A stretch of 64,000 nt of DNA from Datisca glomerata (taxonomy: Eukaryota > Streptophyta > Magnoliopsida > Cucurbitales > Datiscaceae): assembly GCA_003255025.1 (NCBI GenBank), contig QANY01004097.1, forward strand, positions 186,001 through 250,000, read 5' to 3'. Below the pieces are notes generated by a model. The model saw only the letters and a program-made list of their open reading frames with translations. It did no database searches and was not told the origin of the DNA. This document shows, piece after piece, positions 37,174 to 49,284 of this stretch. Each line of letters begins with the position of its first letter. Within the stretch, counting starts at the first letter, position 1. A program made the translations under genes and the position numbers.

Positions 37174-39225
37174 TGTTGGTCGTCGCGGTGCTTGCACGAC
37201 GGAAGCGTGTGGCGGGGGGCCATTTTAAAAATTAATTTTTTTAATAAAACCAAATCGCACAACACTACGAGAACCAAAAAGAACTGTTTATTGAATTTTT
37301 TTCAATCAATCAAGATCCATTATATATTTATATTTTAAATTTATAACATACAAGGTTATGAATCATATACCTCTTGTTGTCTAAATCAAGCGTCCTCGTG
37401 AAACCAATCGATTCTCCAATCCCACGAAATCGTTCTAACAATTAGCAAACTCCGAGATCCATACCAAGATCTTCCAAGTCAATCCTCAACGCACTAGAAT
37501 GTGTGTGGGCACATAGAGTATAACGAAGATACTTTTCTCTCTCTAAATGTACTCAACACATGAGATCTAGAGATTTTACTGAGAATAACTTTTGTGAGAT
37601 GATTCTATAAAAGAATGTGATGATTATTTTTTTAGAAATTTTGATTAACTTTTAATCGTAGAAAAATCACTCTTTGAGAAATTGTGTTCTTCTCTCAACT
37701 CTTGATTGATGAACTGATTCTCCCATTCGACTGATTGATTGTTTCTTGATTGATTCATACATCTGAGGTCATCAGCATAATATCTATATATTTTTCTTCA
37801 TAATGATGTATCATATATTTTGGGATAACTTAAATAATATTTAATTATAAAATAACCAATAGCAGTGGGACTCACTGCTACTGTGCACAACTACAATGTC
37901 ACATAGCACTACAATAGTCCATGTCAATATCTGATACTCAATCAGTAATTGACGTGGTAATTACTACGTACTAAATAAATATTTTAATCAAATTAAATAT
38001 CTAGATATTTGTTAATTCAAAATTCACATATCTAATTATCTCTATCAACTAAATTATCTGTTATTTCACAAATAATAGATTTAGTTTATCCAAATTATTA
38101 TCTAATAATGATTTAATTATCTAATTTCACAAATAAGATATTTTGTCGCACTTATCGATAATTAGAAAAACTTGATAATTATATATATTAATTCCAAAAA
38201 TTATATATATATATATATATATNATTATCTCATAATTATGTACTTGCTTCAGAATAAAAATTCATTTGCAACTAAGTCCTTTTCTCATGTCTTGATATAT
38301 TCACACTCTAAACTGCTTAGTACATAGGTGACTTGGGGATCATGAACCTATAATCCTAAGTTCTAATAAATCAGATTATTAATTTAACTCTTTAATTAAA
38401 TAATCTTATTTGTTAATTCCATGATTACTTCACTATAGATATGGACTTGCACTCTTAGAGATTATATATTGTATTTACAGAGTATTCTCATGTAGTCCAC
38501 TGATAGAATCATTTCACATAGTTTTGTCCTCCAATTATTGGTTCGTCAATTAGAACTGGTCAAAATTATTGTTTTACCCTTCTAATTTCCTCTTGATCCT
38601 TAAGTACCATTAATCCACTAGTGAATGGCTAATTTATAATCTTATTATAAATTTGAGCTCAATAACCATTCAGTTCTAGAATTAACACTTAAAAGATCCA
38701 ATATACGATCTGTTAAGAAAGCTTGGATTCCAAATTTTGTAAGATCATGTTCCTAGCCATCCATATCACTGAATCTCCAAAAAATGTCTTTAGCCTATTT
38801 TACAAACAAATCTTAACGAGTGAATCAAAAGATTCAGTAGACATGCATAGGAGTTCATGACTACTTAAGATTCAGACTGATCTACATATGATCATTGAAT
38901 TGATGTGTATGAAATCTTTGTGATAAAAGGCACAATGACCTGGATCTAGATCGCATGCATTCATAATGCTTAGTGAACAATACTAGCAACAATTCATTAA
39001 AGATTTCATATTTTAATATGTTGCTAACAATTTTATTCATTATCTATGATATTAATCCTCTCGTACTAATACAAGATCATAGCCTCATTAATGAATATAG
39101 AATTTCAGATATTTATATAAATTATTCAACAATAATTTAAAAGAACAATTATAAGAAAATGTAATTCTCATTAAATTTCATATCAAAATGTCAATACACA
39201 TGTTTTGAGGGCATAACCCTCAACA
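37174..39225 (-). repeat. 5' LTR of Copia element 2
   Basis: About 2052 bp, TGTTGG to CAACA on the plus strand. It has an AT run at 38190-38222 next to one N (38223) that the LTR at 10053-12101 lacks. It also lacks a ~50-bp block of element 1 near 11760-11840. Confidence 0.85.
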
Positions 39226-39410
39226 GGCATCCCATGGTACCACTATAGGGATGGCACCCCATGGGATCATGGGGGCAAAACCGATGAGTGTTTACTCAAG
39301 GGAGGCACCCATGGGTGATACCTTAGAGGCGGCACCCCAAGGGGTGCACCTCAGGGGCGGCACCCAATGGTGAATCCATGGGGGAGGCACACCCGATAAG
39401 CCAAAAGAGT
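39226..39410. repeat. GC-rich GGCACCCC minisatellite, copy 2
   Basis: Same array as 12102-12245, with one or more extra units (GGCACCCCAAGGGGTGCACC near 39332). Confidence 0.8.
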
Positions 39411-41156
39411 TTCACTTTGCAGTGAGTTAACGTCGAGGTAGTCAACTCCCATGTACATTTAGTCTCATGTGCAAGCACGATGCGGAGTAATCGTGCTTGT
39501 ACATAATTTCTTCAACGTAGTAATCGATCATAACATCAAGTCACTGGTCCTTTGATAGCCTCTATTACGTGATGTACGTGGAATGCATCAATCCATTATG
39601 CTTAATATGTCTTCTTTATATGATGTAGGCATCTCTTTGTCTGCAGGTTCGATGAACCTATCTTTTAGGTACCTGAATATTTCCTACCTTATGTAACACA
39701 TTGGGATTATTTAGCTACTATGTTCACAGAAGAATTAACCATAAACAGACTGACTGTTCTGGTAATTTAAAAAAAATCTAAAATTTTGGAATGTGGGGAG
39801 TCTATTCTCCCTTCTCCCCCTATATAAAGGGTCTCCAAAATAAACACTCTCATTATTTAATCAACTCTGTCCCCTTATTGAAAAAGAGAAACCAATTAGT
39901 CTTTTTCTTCTTTGCCCCCTTCAGAATTTTGGTACTTTTCAAGATGGTGGTGAGCTTCGGCATTTTTGTTCTTCTCTAACTTTAAAGCTTAAGGTAACCC
40001 TCCCTTCCCCTTCTTTTCTTGTTCTTCCTCTTTATGTCCAGTCCCGGTAGTGTAATATTTTGTTTTCATAATGTATTTGTCTTTAGGGCACTGAATGAGA
40101 GAGCTGAATGTCTCGTAATGGAACTGAGTGGTGGTGTGCCTCCACTGGAGGCTGAAGGGGGGATTTACTATCGTTGAGGTAGGGAGAGGGAGTGTTGTCG
40201 CTGAGGTTAAGGCATCTCTTGGGATGCCTTCTCTAAGGGGGGTGAGGATTTGTCGTTGTTGAGGTAGAAAGGGGGAGTGTCATCGTTGAGGTAGGGGAAT
40301 CGAGATATCATCATTGAGGTTAGGGTGTTGAGATGTCACCGTTGATGTAGGGGCGTTGAGATGCCGTTGTTGATGTAGAGGCTCTAGTATGCCACCGCTG
40401 ACCTATTAAATGTTGCTCTTGACCCTTAGATGCTACCATTGACCTATAGAATGCTTCCCTGGGTTTATTATGTTGTCTTTAAGGGAGCAATAAGTTATAT
40501 GCCGCCCTTGAGGCGATCATGGCTAGTGTAATATATTGGGTTCCATCGAGTGGAGTAACAATTTTTGTTTGATTGATATATACCTTGGTCTAACCATGTC
40601 TCTTGTTTTATTTGTAGATCTCGCTCTCACGGACCATCAAGGAGTCATCGTGTGAGCTAATAGGAGTCAAGCTCTCTGCCTTGTATTTCTTTCTTCAGGT
40701 GAGTGAAGTACTCATTATTATAATTAGAACTTTTACAAGTAGGATGTCTCATAATGAATATGCCTCCCCCATAGAAGAAATTTTAACTTTGCCTCCGTTG
40801 AAGAAATTTTCAAAATGCCTCCCTCAAAGAGAACTATTAACATGTCTCCCTTATAGGGTGTTCACAAAACGCTTTCCTCATATGAAAATTTCACTTTGTT
40901 TCTGTCGAAGAAAACTAACAACATGCCTACCCCATAGGGAAATTCGGCTTTGCCTCCATTGAAGAGTACTAAGAACACGCCTCCCTAATAGGAAAGAATT
41001 TCAACTTGCATTTATTGAAGAGAACCATCAACATGCCTTCCCTATAGGGTATTCGCAATATGCTTCCCCCTTAGGGAAAATTTTGAAAATTTACCTCCAT
41101 TGAATAGAACCATCAACGTGTCTTCCCTACAAGGTATTTGTAATATGCTTCCCCCT
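39411..41156 (+). pseudogene. Copy 2 of the PMD gene promoter, leader and repeat array
   Basis: It matches 12246-13953: hairpin at 39468-39503, TATA (CTATATAAAGG) at about 39820, CT-rich leader, ATG near 39943 (MVVSFGIFVLL then stop), ~28-bp minisatellite (40170-40440) and TGCCTCCCC array (40745-41156). The plant-mobile-domain coding part does not follow: homology stops inside the array at 41156. Confidence 0.65.
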
Positions 41157-41384
41157 GGGTAATTATGATAATATTTATTTAATTACATACAAATTTCATA
41201 TTAAGTGACATTATTATAAATTTATAAATAATATGTATATTATGATAAGCGTAACCGATATACTAACGATTAGATAATATGTATTAACATTTATTTAGGA
41301 TAATGTATAATATTATATTAATGTTTATTTATGATTATATTAACATGTATTGAGTATATGATATAATATTTAGAGTGTTAACGC
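41157..41384. repeat. AT-rich ATTAACATTTATTTAGGATAAT repeats, left of the foldback
   Basis: Diverged short units around TATTAACATTTATTTAGGAT. Similar units in the same orientation lie at 42940-43135, so the foldback appears to sit within one AT-rich repeat field. Confidence 0.5.
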
Positions 41385-42935
41385 ATATGGTTATTTTGGA
41401 TAAATATACCTTTTTTTCATTTTCCTTAAGGATTTTTATACCCCCTTTTCAAAACAAAGAATTTTATACTCCTGAGCCACCAATTTCACATCACCACTTG
41501 CAATCTCTCTCTTCACTCATCATTTTTTCTTTCTCAATGCACATATCAAATCAATTTAATAATATTTTATTTTTCTTCTTCTTCTTTATTTTTCAAGAAA
41601 GATTTTTCTTCTACTTAAAGTGTTCAAGTAGTTTTTTATGACTACTTGAACTCTTCAAGTAGTTGTTTATGACTACTTGAAGGCTTCTAATAGTTGTTAT
41701 TTTTCAATCAATTACTCATACTCCAGGTGACTACTTGAAAGGTACAAAAAATTGTTTATGACTATTTGAAGGGTTCAAGTTGTTATTTTTTTAATCAATT
41801 ACCCATATACCAGGTGGCTACTTGAACGGTTCAAGTAGTTGTTTATAACTACTCAAACCCTTCAAGTAAGTTTTTTTGTTTGATCAGTCAGCAACCCAAA
41901 CACTAGTGACTACTTGAAGGAATCAAATAGTTTTTTATGACTACTCGGACCCTTCAAATTACTTTTTATGACTACTTGGACCTTTTTTACGTCCATAAAA
42001 GTAAGGAAAAATGAACATTAAGTACTTGAAAGACTTAAGTAGCTTTTTATGACTACTTGAAGGATTCAAGTAGTTTTTTATGACTACTTGAACCCTTCAA
42101 GTTAATTTTTATGACTACTTGGACCTTTTTTACGTCCATAAAAATAAGAAAAAATGAACATTGAGTACTTGAAGGACTCAAGTAGCTTTTTATGACTACT
42201 TGAAGGGTTCAAGTAGTTTTTCTTTTTTGTCAGTCAACAACTCATACACCAAGTGACTACTTGAAGGGTTCAAGTAATGGTTTATGACTACTTAAATTCT
42301 TCAAGTAGTTCTTTTATATCAAATAGTTTTTATGACTACTTTAAGGGTTCAAGTAGGTTTTTATGACTACTTGAACTTTTTTTGCGTCCAAAAAAATAAG
42401 AGAAAAGGAACATTGAGTACTTGAAGGGTTCAAGTATCTTTTTATGACTACTTGAATCCTTCAAGTACTCAATGTTCTTTTTCTCTTATTTTTTGGACGT
42501 TAAAAAGGATCAAATAGTCATAAAAAGCTACTTGAACCCTTCAAGTAGTCATAAAAATAACTACATGAAACCCTTCAAGTATTCATAAACAATTACTTGA
42601 ACCCTTTAAGTAGTCACCTGGTGTATGAGTGTTGACTGACAAAAAAATAATTACTTGAAGTATTCAAGTAGTCATAAAAAAACTATTTAAACTCTTCAAA
42701 TAGAAGAAAAAACTTCGTTAAAAAATAAAGAAGAAGAAAAAGAATAATAAAATATTATTAAATTGATTTAACATGTTCATTGAGAAAGAAAAAGAAATGA
42801 AGAGGGAATAGAGAGATTAAAAGTGGTGATGTGAAGTAGGAAGGTCAGGGGTATAAAATTCCTTATTTTTAAAAAAGGGTATAAAATTCCTTAGACAAGT
42901 TGAAAAATGTATATTAATCCAAATAACTCAAATGC
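41385..42935. mobile_element. Foldback element with nested CTACTTGAA/TTCAAGTAG hairpins
   Basis: The outer parts are inverted copies. For example, GGAATTTTATACCC and CACATCACCACTT read forward near 41430-41500 and reversed near 42825-42890, and the TTCTTCTTCTTTATTTTT block at 41574 pairs with AAAAATAAAGAAGAAGAA near 42722. Inside, units of about 30-60 bp carry the palindrome CTACTTGAAGGGTTCAAGTA, so each unit can fold as well. The centre is near 42443, where ACATTGAGTACTTGAAGG meets its inverse. The left half is about 565 bp longer through extra units. There is no coding potential and no clear target duplication. Confidence 0.8.
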
Positions 42936-43440
42936 ATAATATGATATTAACGTTTATTCAAGATATGATATAGACGCTAAAAATACATTAACAATCAAAT
43001 AATATGATATTAACAATTTTTTAGGATAATTTAATATTGAATTAATTGAGTATTAACATCAGATAACAATGCATTAGCGTTTATTTAATATCATAACTAC
43101 TTCTAATATTGTATTAACATTTATTTAATATAATTATGAATAGTAAAATTTGATGGAAGGCAGATGGAACCTAAGTTTAGGGGAAAAAATGAACGGTAAA
43201 ATTTACAATTAAATGAAAAAAATTATTTGTAACCTCTATAACTTCTCCTACGAATATAAGATAGTTGATGTCATTACTATTTAATTTATTAATTAAGTAA
43301 TATAAAATTTGAAGATATATTACAAATAAGCGTATTCTAGACAACCCATTAACTATTTAAATTACATTAATTAAAAATGACTATTTATCTACTACATATT
43401 TTTTTGACTACTTAATAACTTATCTCTTAGAAAGTGGTCT
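42936..43440. other. AT-rich unassigned DNA with ATTAACNTTTATT repeats
   Basis: Several units of TATTAACGTTTATTCAAGAT-like sequence to about 43135, then AT-rich DNA without signal. Confidence 0.4.
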
Positions 43441-45524
43441 ACCCACTAGGATTTATGTTATTAATAGGACATTAGCCCAATGTTTATATATATTTATCCA
43501 AATCTGATTTTTTTATTCTTCAGTTTCCAGCAAGCTCTCTGCCCCTTCTTCTTCTTTGTTTCATCTTAAATTTATTTCGTCATCAATTTGACGTAAACTA
43601 TTTCTTCCCTATTTTTTCATTATTTTCTCATTTCTGATGCTTTCAACCTTACTCTTTCTACTTCAATGATTATATGATATCCAATTATGGGTTTTTCTCA
43701 ATTTTTTAGTGTTAGGCATTTTGTCCATCTCTATTTTTCGCATCGTCATTGCATCGTCGTTGCGTATCGATTCTGGTATGCCCTTTGAATTTTCTCCTTC
43801 TCCCTTTCGGCTTTTCTCTTATTTTTTCTCTCTCTGATTCTTGACTTCCATGCTCTCTATCTTTGGTTCTATCTTATGGCAGCCATATTGATCATTTTCG
43901 TCAGATCGTAGTTGTTCGTCTTCATCATTATTACGCTTGGTAAGCTTATTTCTTTTTCTTTCTTTCTCCATTTCCTTGTTCATCCTCTGTTTTGTCTCGT
44001 AATTGGGTTCTGAGACCCAATTGTTTTTTGACCCGACCCGACCCATCTAACACCCAGCCCGAACTGGCTCGATCAAACCTGCTCATCCAGACCAACTCGA
44101 ATCAATTCAACGCAACCGGACCAAACCAGTCCAACCAAACCAACTCAACCTGACTGAATCGGTCCAACCCAGCAGAATTGAACCGGTTCAGACCACCTAA
44201 ACCTAGTTGAACCGGATTGAACTGCTTGATCAATCTACACCCAATTTAGTTTCCACATGTTTCTTACCTTACTCACCTTCCTAGTTAATTAAATAGTTGT
44301 AGTTATTATATGAATATTTTGTGATCTAGGATCATTGGATTTCAGGTCATTAGTTGTTGAATTTAATTCGTAGCGAATCCAGGTAAGTGAATTTACATAG
44401 TAATTCGGTTCGTATGTTATAAGTGTAGCATATATAACGTAAAATTATTTTTATTTCTTTATGTTGCTCAATCTTATGATTAAGTGTTTTTATTTTTTTA
44501 CATCATGATGAAATTATTTACTATGTTACATATGATTATATTTTGAGTTATGCACGTAATAAATATATCATTTATATTCATGAACTAGTTATATGTTTAC
44601 TCATGTATATGTGATAATGTGAATTACTTAACTCAAGTAAAGTGATAAGTAAACAAGCGGTAGACTTAGTCATGTCATTTGGTTATCAAGTAACCAAATT
44701 GTTCACGTCATGTTATCAGCTATACAGATAGGTGTCACCATGTTCATGTTAGCGTCCTTAAGGTTCAGATAACTTTAAGTGACATCAAGTTTCAGGATAC
44801 TCAATCTGTCATGTTCACTTTCATGTTACAAGTTCAAGTTCTAGTGTGAAACAAATCTGGTTAGATTGTTAATCGGGGGATATGCTTAGTCAAATCATTA
44901 TCAACCAAGTACAAGTATCAGCAAGAATAAGTGCAAGTTCAAGCTACATATTAACCATGAAATCAGTTATGTTAAATACAAGTACTTTCTATTATTTAAT
45001 AATCAAGTGAACATGTTAAATTGAAGTTTCATGAGTCATATGTTTACATTTATGTCATGTGAAGCTTATTAGTATGTGGATTTACTTACTGAGTATTTTT
45101 AATACACACCCTCCCCTCAATAGATGAATATGTTGCATGTGATAGCGAGCAACAGGATTGAGAGTAAAAAGATGAGATTTTCACTAATTATGTTTATATG
45201 ACATCAGAAACAGACTTTCGTTAAATTATAGTTTATTCGAGAATTTGTGGGTTTTTCATGTTTTATTTACAAATTATGTAATTGAATTTTTACATCTTAT
45301 GAATTCATCACATTGACTTTGTAGATTAATTTATCATTTATTACAGATTATGGAATAAATGGTTTTTTTATAATTTTTACTTTCGCTATTTAATGTTAAA
45401 ATTAGGGGAAAATTAGGGTTTCCAATTTGGGGGAATTTCTCAAATTATGGTTTTCAAGTGAATTGAAAAATTTTGAATTGTGAAATTACAGGTATGTTTA
45501 ACCCCCGGGGATCGGGGTGTTACA
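43441..45524 (-). mobile_element. Probable LTR or solo LTR, minus orientation (left end uncertain)
   Basis: The right end ATCGGGGTGTTACA at 45511-45524 is the inverse of TGTAACACCCCGAT, a frequent start of plant gypsy LTRs. Inside is a GC-richer stretch of CCAAAC/AACCGG words (44023-44235). A TATA-like TTTATATATATTT lies near 43480 on the plus strand. No paired LTR or coding part was found, and no target duplication was recognised. Confidence 0.4.
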
Positions 45525-46464
45525 GAGAGAGTCATGAACTCATATTTAATGGTTCAATTGTTTTTATTTACTATAATTGTGATTATATGAGTCAATATAT
45601 CTGCAGGTTGGATGACTGGGTTATTGGATAGTGAGGATGAGTAGATTCTCAATAGTAGAGTTCATAGACATTTTTAAGCTAGAGTTCATAGACATTTTTA
45701 AGTAAGTGACATAACACCCTTTAACAGAAACCATGTATGTGATCATAGTAAACTAAGCGTTTAGTATCTCTAATGGTTTAGTTAGAGATTTGATGATTAT
45801 ACCTGAGACATCGAGTTTAGAAATTAGCATAGTTGATCAGTAGAATGAGATTTAGAACTTAAAGAACAAGCAATATATAAATTAGTCAGATAATACTTTA
45901 TCTAATTATACACATTGTTATATTATGGATAGGCAACACATAATGAATAATTGGTCGAGAAAAATTATATTGAGTAATATAAATTACGAATGGAGTTCAA
46001 TTACAATTTTATAGTGAAATATACTATAAATAATAATTAAAAAGCCAATCATGAGTTTGGTCCACAGAGTTTATTAATTATTTAGCCATGAATATTTTTA
46101 TCTTTATGGTCTTGAAGCAGGTCTATGGGTTATAGGTATTGTCGTAGCAGTAATAAATAGATATTGGACGGATATCTAGTAGTCAACCAAGTCGGTCATA
46201 ATTATAGTGATAAAAATTATTAATAAAATTAATTTCGTTAGTATTATATCAAGATATAATTTTCAATAAATTCTGACAATTAGATTTTCAGTTAATCATA
46301 ACCATTGATTTTCACTATAAATATGAGACTTCTCTTATATGCAGCATTAGTGAAAGAAGAGAAAATCCCTACGGCGACTAATCTTCTCCTTAGCCGAAAA
46401 TTGAGAGGAAGGAAGTTTTAATTTTTCTTCTAGTGCCCACATAAGGTTACTAGTTGACAACCCT
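45525..46464. other. AT-rich non-coding DNA, possibly LTR
   Basis: No coding signal. A TATA-like CACTATAAATATGAGACTTC at about 46313 and a following GC-richer leader recall an LTR promoter on the plus strand, but no partner LTR was found. Confidence 0.35.
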
Positions 46465-46672
46465 AGTACTAACGAGGAGGCATTGATTCAAAATTCACGG
46501 TGGTTTCACTGAAATAACTGGCGGCAAGCGACGGCGTGGGTGACAACTCTTATCTCAATGTCAACGCAAGTACTAACGAGGAGGTATTGATTCAAAATTC
46601 ACGAAGGTTTCACTGAAATAACTAGCGGCAAGCGGCGGCGTGGGTGACAACTCTTATCACAGTGTCAAGGAT
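46465..46672. repeat. 104-bp tandem duplication
   Basis: 46465-46568 and 46569-46672 share AGTACTAACGAGGAGG and GGCGGCAAGCG...CGGCGTGGGTGACAACTC with few differences. Confidence 0.85.
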
Positions 46673-46951
46673 TGTCACTCGTAGATCAAGTATAGTTTGC
46701 CGTAGATTGAGAAATTAGATGGTGAAAAAAAGTTTCAATTTTTTGGAGTCATGCACCAATAGTATGATTTTTATATTCCTTTTAGCATAGATTAGTTGCT
46801 TAATATTTAGGTTTTAAGACGGACAGTTTTCCGCTGTGCTAGTCCGTTCAGCCATACAAACCACTTTGTATAAGAAGTTAAAGTGCTTCACCCAAGAGGC
46901 ATGACACATGCATAAAGGAGACCGGGCGGTTGCTACTAGTTGTGTGGTTCT

Positions 46952-47010
46952 CGCCATAAGCTAGCCAAAAATATGTCGCCATAAGCTAGCCAAAAATATG
47001 TCGCCATAAG
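46952..47010. repeat. 25-bp tandem repeat, 2.4 units
   Basis: CGCCATAAGCTAGCCAAAAA plus TATGT is repeated at 46952 and 46977, with a partial third unit at 47002. Confidence 0.9.
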
Positions 47011-48264
47011 CATACTTTCATCCCACTACGCAAATATTATGGCAACCTTTTTGCCAGTAACACCTCCAAAAAAACTATGAACCTGAGGGATTAGTGTTAA
47101 AAATAGACTTGACTTGAGACAACCATTATGATTAGAGGGCCTAGCCATCAAACAATATATTGTTGCAAGATATTCAAAATAACTAGAACACATAAATGAT
47201 TACTCTGGCTATAAAAGGTGAAACGGTAAAAATTTTATGAACACTATTAAATTGCTAACTTGGTGTGGTTTTCAGTTAGGAATTGATTGCTCTTTAATTG
47301 AACTTAAGTCAAAGTCTCTATTGCCATGAATATGCATTGTCCCATGGTGATAAAGAAATTTCCTCAGATTCTATCAATATTTAAATGTCATTATTTGCTA
47401 TGTATTTGTCAATTGCCATGCTAGTTTTTTCAATATTTCTTACTATTTCACTCTTTTCTAATTTTATAAAAATGTATTAGATTTGATTGAATTTTGTCAA
47501 TTTTTACTTATAACAAAATAATAAGAAGTTTATTTTTTTAGTTGAATTGTTCATCGATTTGTCTTTTTTCCCTTTTCATATCCATATTCCAAAATATTTT
47601 AAAAAATTAGATTAAATGGGACTTTTAAATTGGACTTCGTGCTTCAATCCGGGTCGTGATCTGAAATAATTTTTTCTTAATTCGTAAACAGTTTTTCCTT
47701 CAACCAAGAAAAAAAGTTAGATGTACTTATTAAAATAATAAAAATAGATAATTGAGAGATAAATTTTAAGAGATTGGGAAAAAGTGAGAAATTTTAGAAG
47801 TAGAAGAACATTAAAGAAATTATGTGAAAAAATTGAAAGGAAAGTTTATTACATATAGCATAAAAACTTTAAAAATGTAGATTATTTTTTAGGCAATAAA
47901 CTTTTTTTTCATAGATTTCATTTATTTCATAAAGGAGTACAAATCCGATCAAGATAAAAAAAATACAGATCTATCAATAAATATAAATAAAATCTCAAAA
48001 GATTAATAGAAAATTTTAACAACCAAAATATATAAATTAGCCACAACGATAAAAAAATTAACAAACGAACATGAAAGATAATTTAAAGCTTCATCTTGGC
48101 TTGTTCTAAGTAGCTCTGTCACCCAAAAAGGTTTGTCTAATTAAAATCGGTTGAAATGCGCTCTGTCAAATGATTCAACGAAGAATTTGGTACAATCGAC
48201 GACCACGACTTATAGATCTGAGTTAGATCTATCGAAGACAGTCATAAAATGAATGTTATCGAAG
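47011..48264. other. Unassigned AT-rich DNA
   Basis: Nothing recognised. In particular I found no RING-type N-terminal HOS1 exon upstream of the HOS1 fragment. Confidence 0.4.
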
Positions 48265-48372
48265 CAAAACACCAATAGATCTAGATCTGATCTAGATCTA
48301 GGTGCAGAAAAAATCATCATAGATCTAGATCTACGGTGGATTGTCCTCCACCTCGATCTAGATCTAGGTAGA
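48265..48372. repeat. AGATCTAGATCT palindrome cluster
   Basis: Repeated AGATCTAGATCT/GATCTAGATC words at about 48279, 48290, 48321 and 48354, with CCTCCACC/GGTGGA pairing between them, make the region self-complementary and open in frames on both strands. It directly abuts the first recognisable HOS1 codons. Confidence 0.75.
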
Positions 48373-48384
48373 GGACAAACCACC

Positions 48385-49262
48385 ATATTTTTGGATGAAG
48401 TATTTGTGAAAGATTGGTGCAACCGAACTTTCAGGAACATTCTTAAGGGACTTAAAGGGATATGTATCCTCTTAACATTTGATGTGTTCAACATGTTATC
48501 AAACTGGCTTTATGCATACATTTTGTTATTTCATGTTGTCAGCTTAACATTGATTTTAGATAATCTCGGTGTAGAAGGGATGAAATCTTGAATAAATTTA
48601 CTTCTCAAGTTTTCAGTGCTACTTGCTGGCATATCCAATGTGCTTGAAATTTTGGAATCATCGTTTAAGATTTCTCTTTCAGCACAACTCCATGACCTGC
48701 AACAGCTTCAGGAGTGTGTATTAAAAGCAAAGCAGGTTTAACTTCATTAGGTTTTATCTTTTATATAATTTTCCTCGTTAAACTTGCTTCCTATTTTAAA
48801 AATGAAGCTCTTTGGTTATATGACTTGTTTTAGTTGCTTGGTGATAGAGCTTAGATCATTTTAGTAATGCATCTTTCTACAAGTGCATGTGATAATATTG
48901 ATGTTTCTGGCCTTAGCTGAAGCTTGCATTTTAAATTAACTGTACAGTTGAGCTTATGAAGTAGCAAGATTTGGCTTGGCTTTGGTTTAGACTTTTTAGT
49001 CGAACTGAATTTTTTTTTAACAATCTCTCAATATGGTTCTTTCTTTAGCATCTGGAGATTATGGTGTGGTGTATAAGACATCAATTCCTGGAGAATGTAA
49101 GGTCTCATCATTCTAATTTTGCATCATGGCGTTCTATTGTCTGTGAAAGAAAATCAGCAGTTATTAGGCTCTCAAGGCCTGATTCATTAGATGATGACTC
49201 TGTGGAGTCCAGTGGGCTGAGTGGAGATCTCTTTTCATAGAAGATGCGCTAGGGAATCTTGC
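48385..49262 (+). pseudogene. HOS1: HOS1 E3 ubiquitin ligase fragment, central exons, plus strand
   Basis: Three exons match HOS1, a nuclear-pore-associated ligase that in Arabidopsis targets ICE1 and CONSTANS. Exon 48385-48463 reads FLDEVFVKDWCNRTFRNI and ends at a GT donor. Exon 48560-48735 contains LLLKFSVLLAGISNVLEILE and SAQLHDLQQLQECVLKAK between AG and GT. Exon 49049 to about 49262 starts HLEIMVWCIRHQFLENVRS and reaches SNFASWRSIVCERKSAVI. A TGA interrupts exon two at 48589-48591, and a 2-base insertion near 49230 leads to a stop in the SGDLF(I)EDAL stretch. The RING-containing N-terminus is absent. The following exons lie inverted at 60753-55974. Intact HOS1 proteins are over 900 residues. 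Confidence 0.85.
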
Positions 49263-49284
49263 ACTAGAGCGAATGTCTCCATTA

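Larger units (their letters stand above)
32661..39225 (-). mobile_element. Copia LTR retrotransposon, 3' truncated (element 2)
   Basis: Homologue of element 1 in the second duplicated segment. It begins abruptly in reverse transcriptase at 32661 and has no 3' LTR, RNase H or left target duplication. The rest is present: RT N-terminal part, integrase, GAG-pre-integrase, gag, leader, primer-binding site (37160-37171) and 5' LTR (37174-39225, ends TGTTGG/CAACA). Unlike element 1 it retains the integrase region (32996-34156). Confidence 0.85.

Noticed and set aside
43819..44046. Lys/Glu-rich 75-codon minus-strand frame
   Set aside because: It is the complement of a CT-rich leader-like stretch, with no domain.
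48253..48591. 112-codon open frame as a gene
   Set aside because: It reads through palindromic repeats, a HOS1 exon and its intron by chance; only the exon part 48385-48463 has protein homology.
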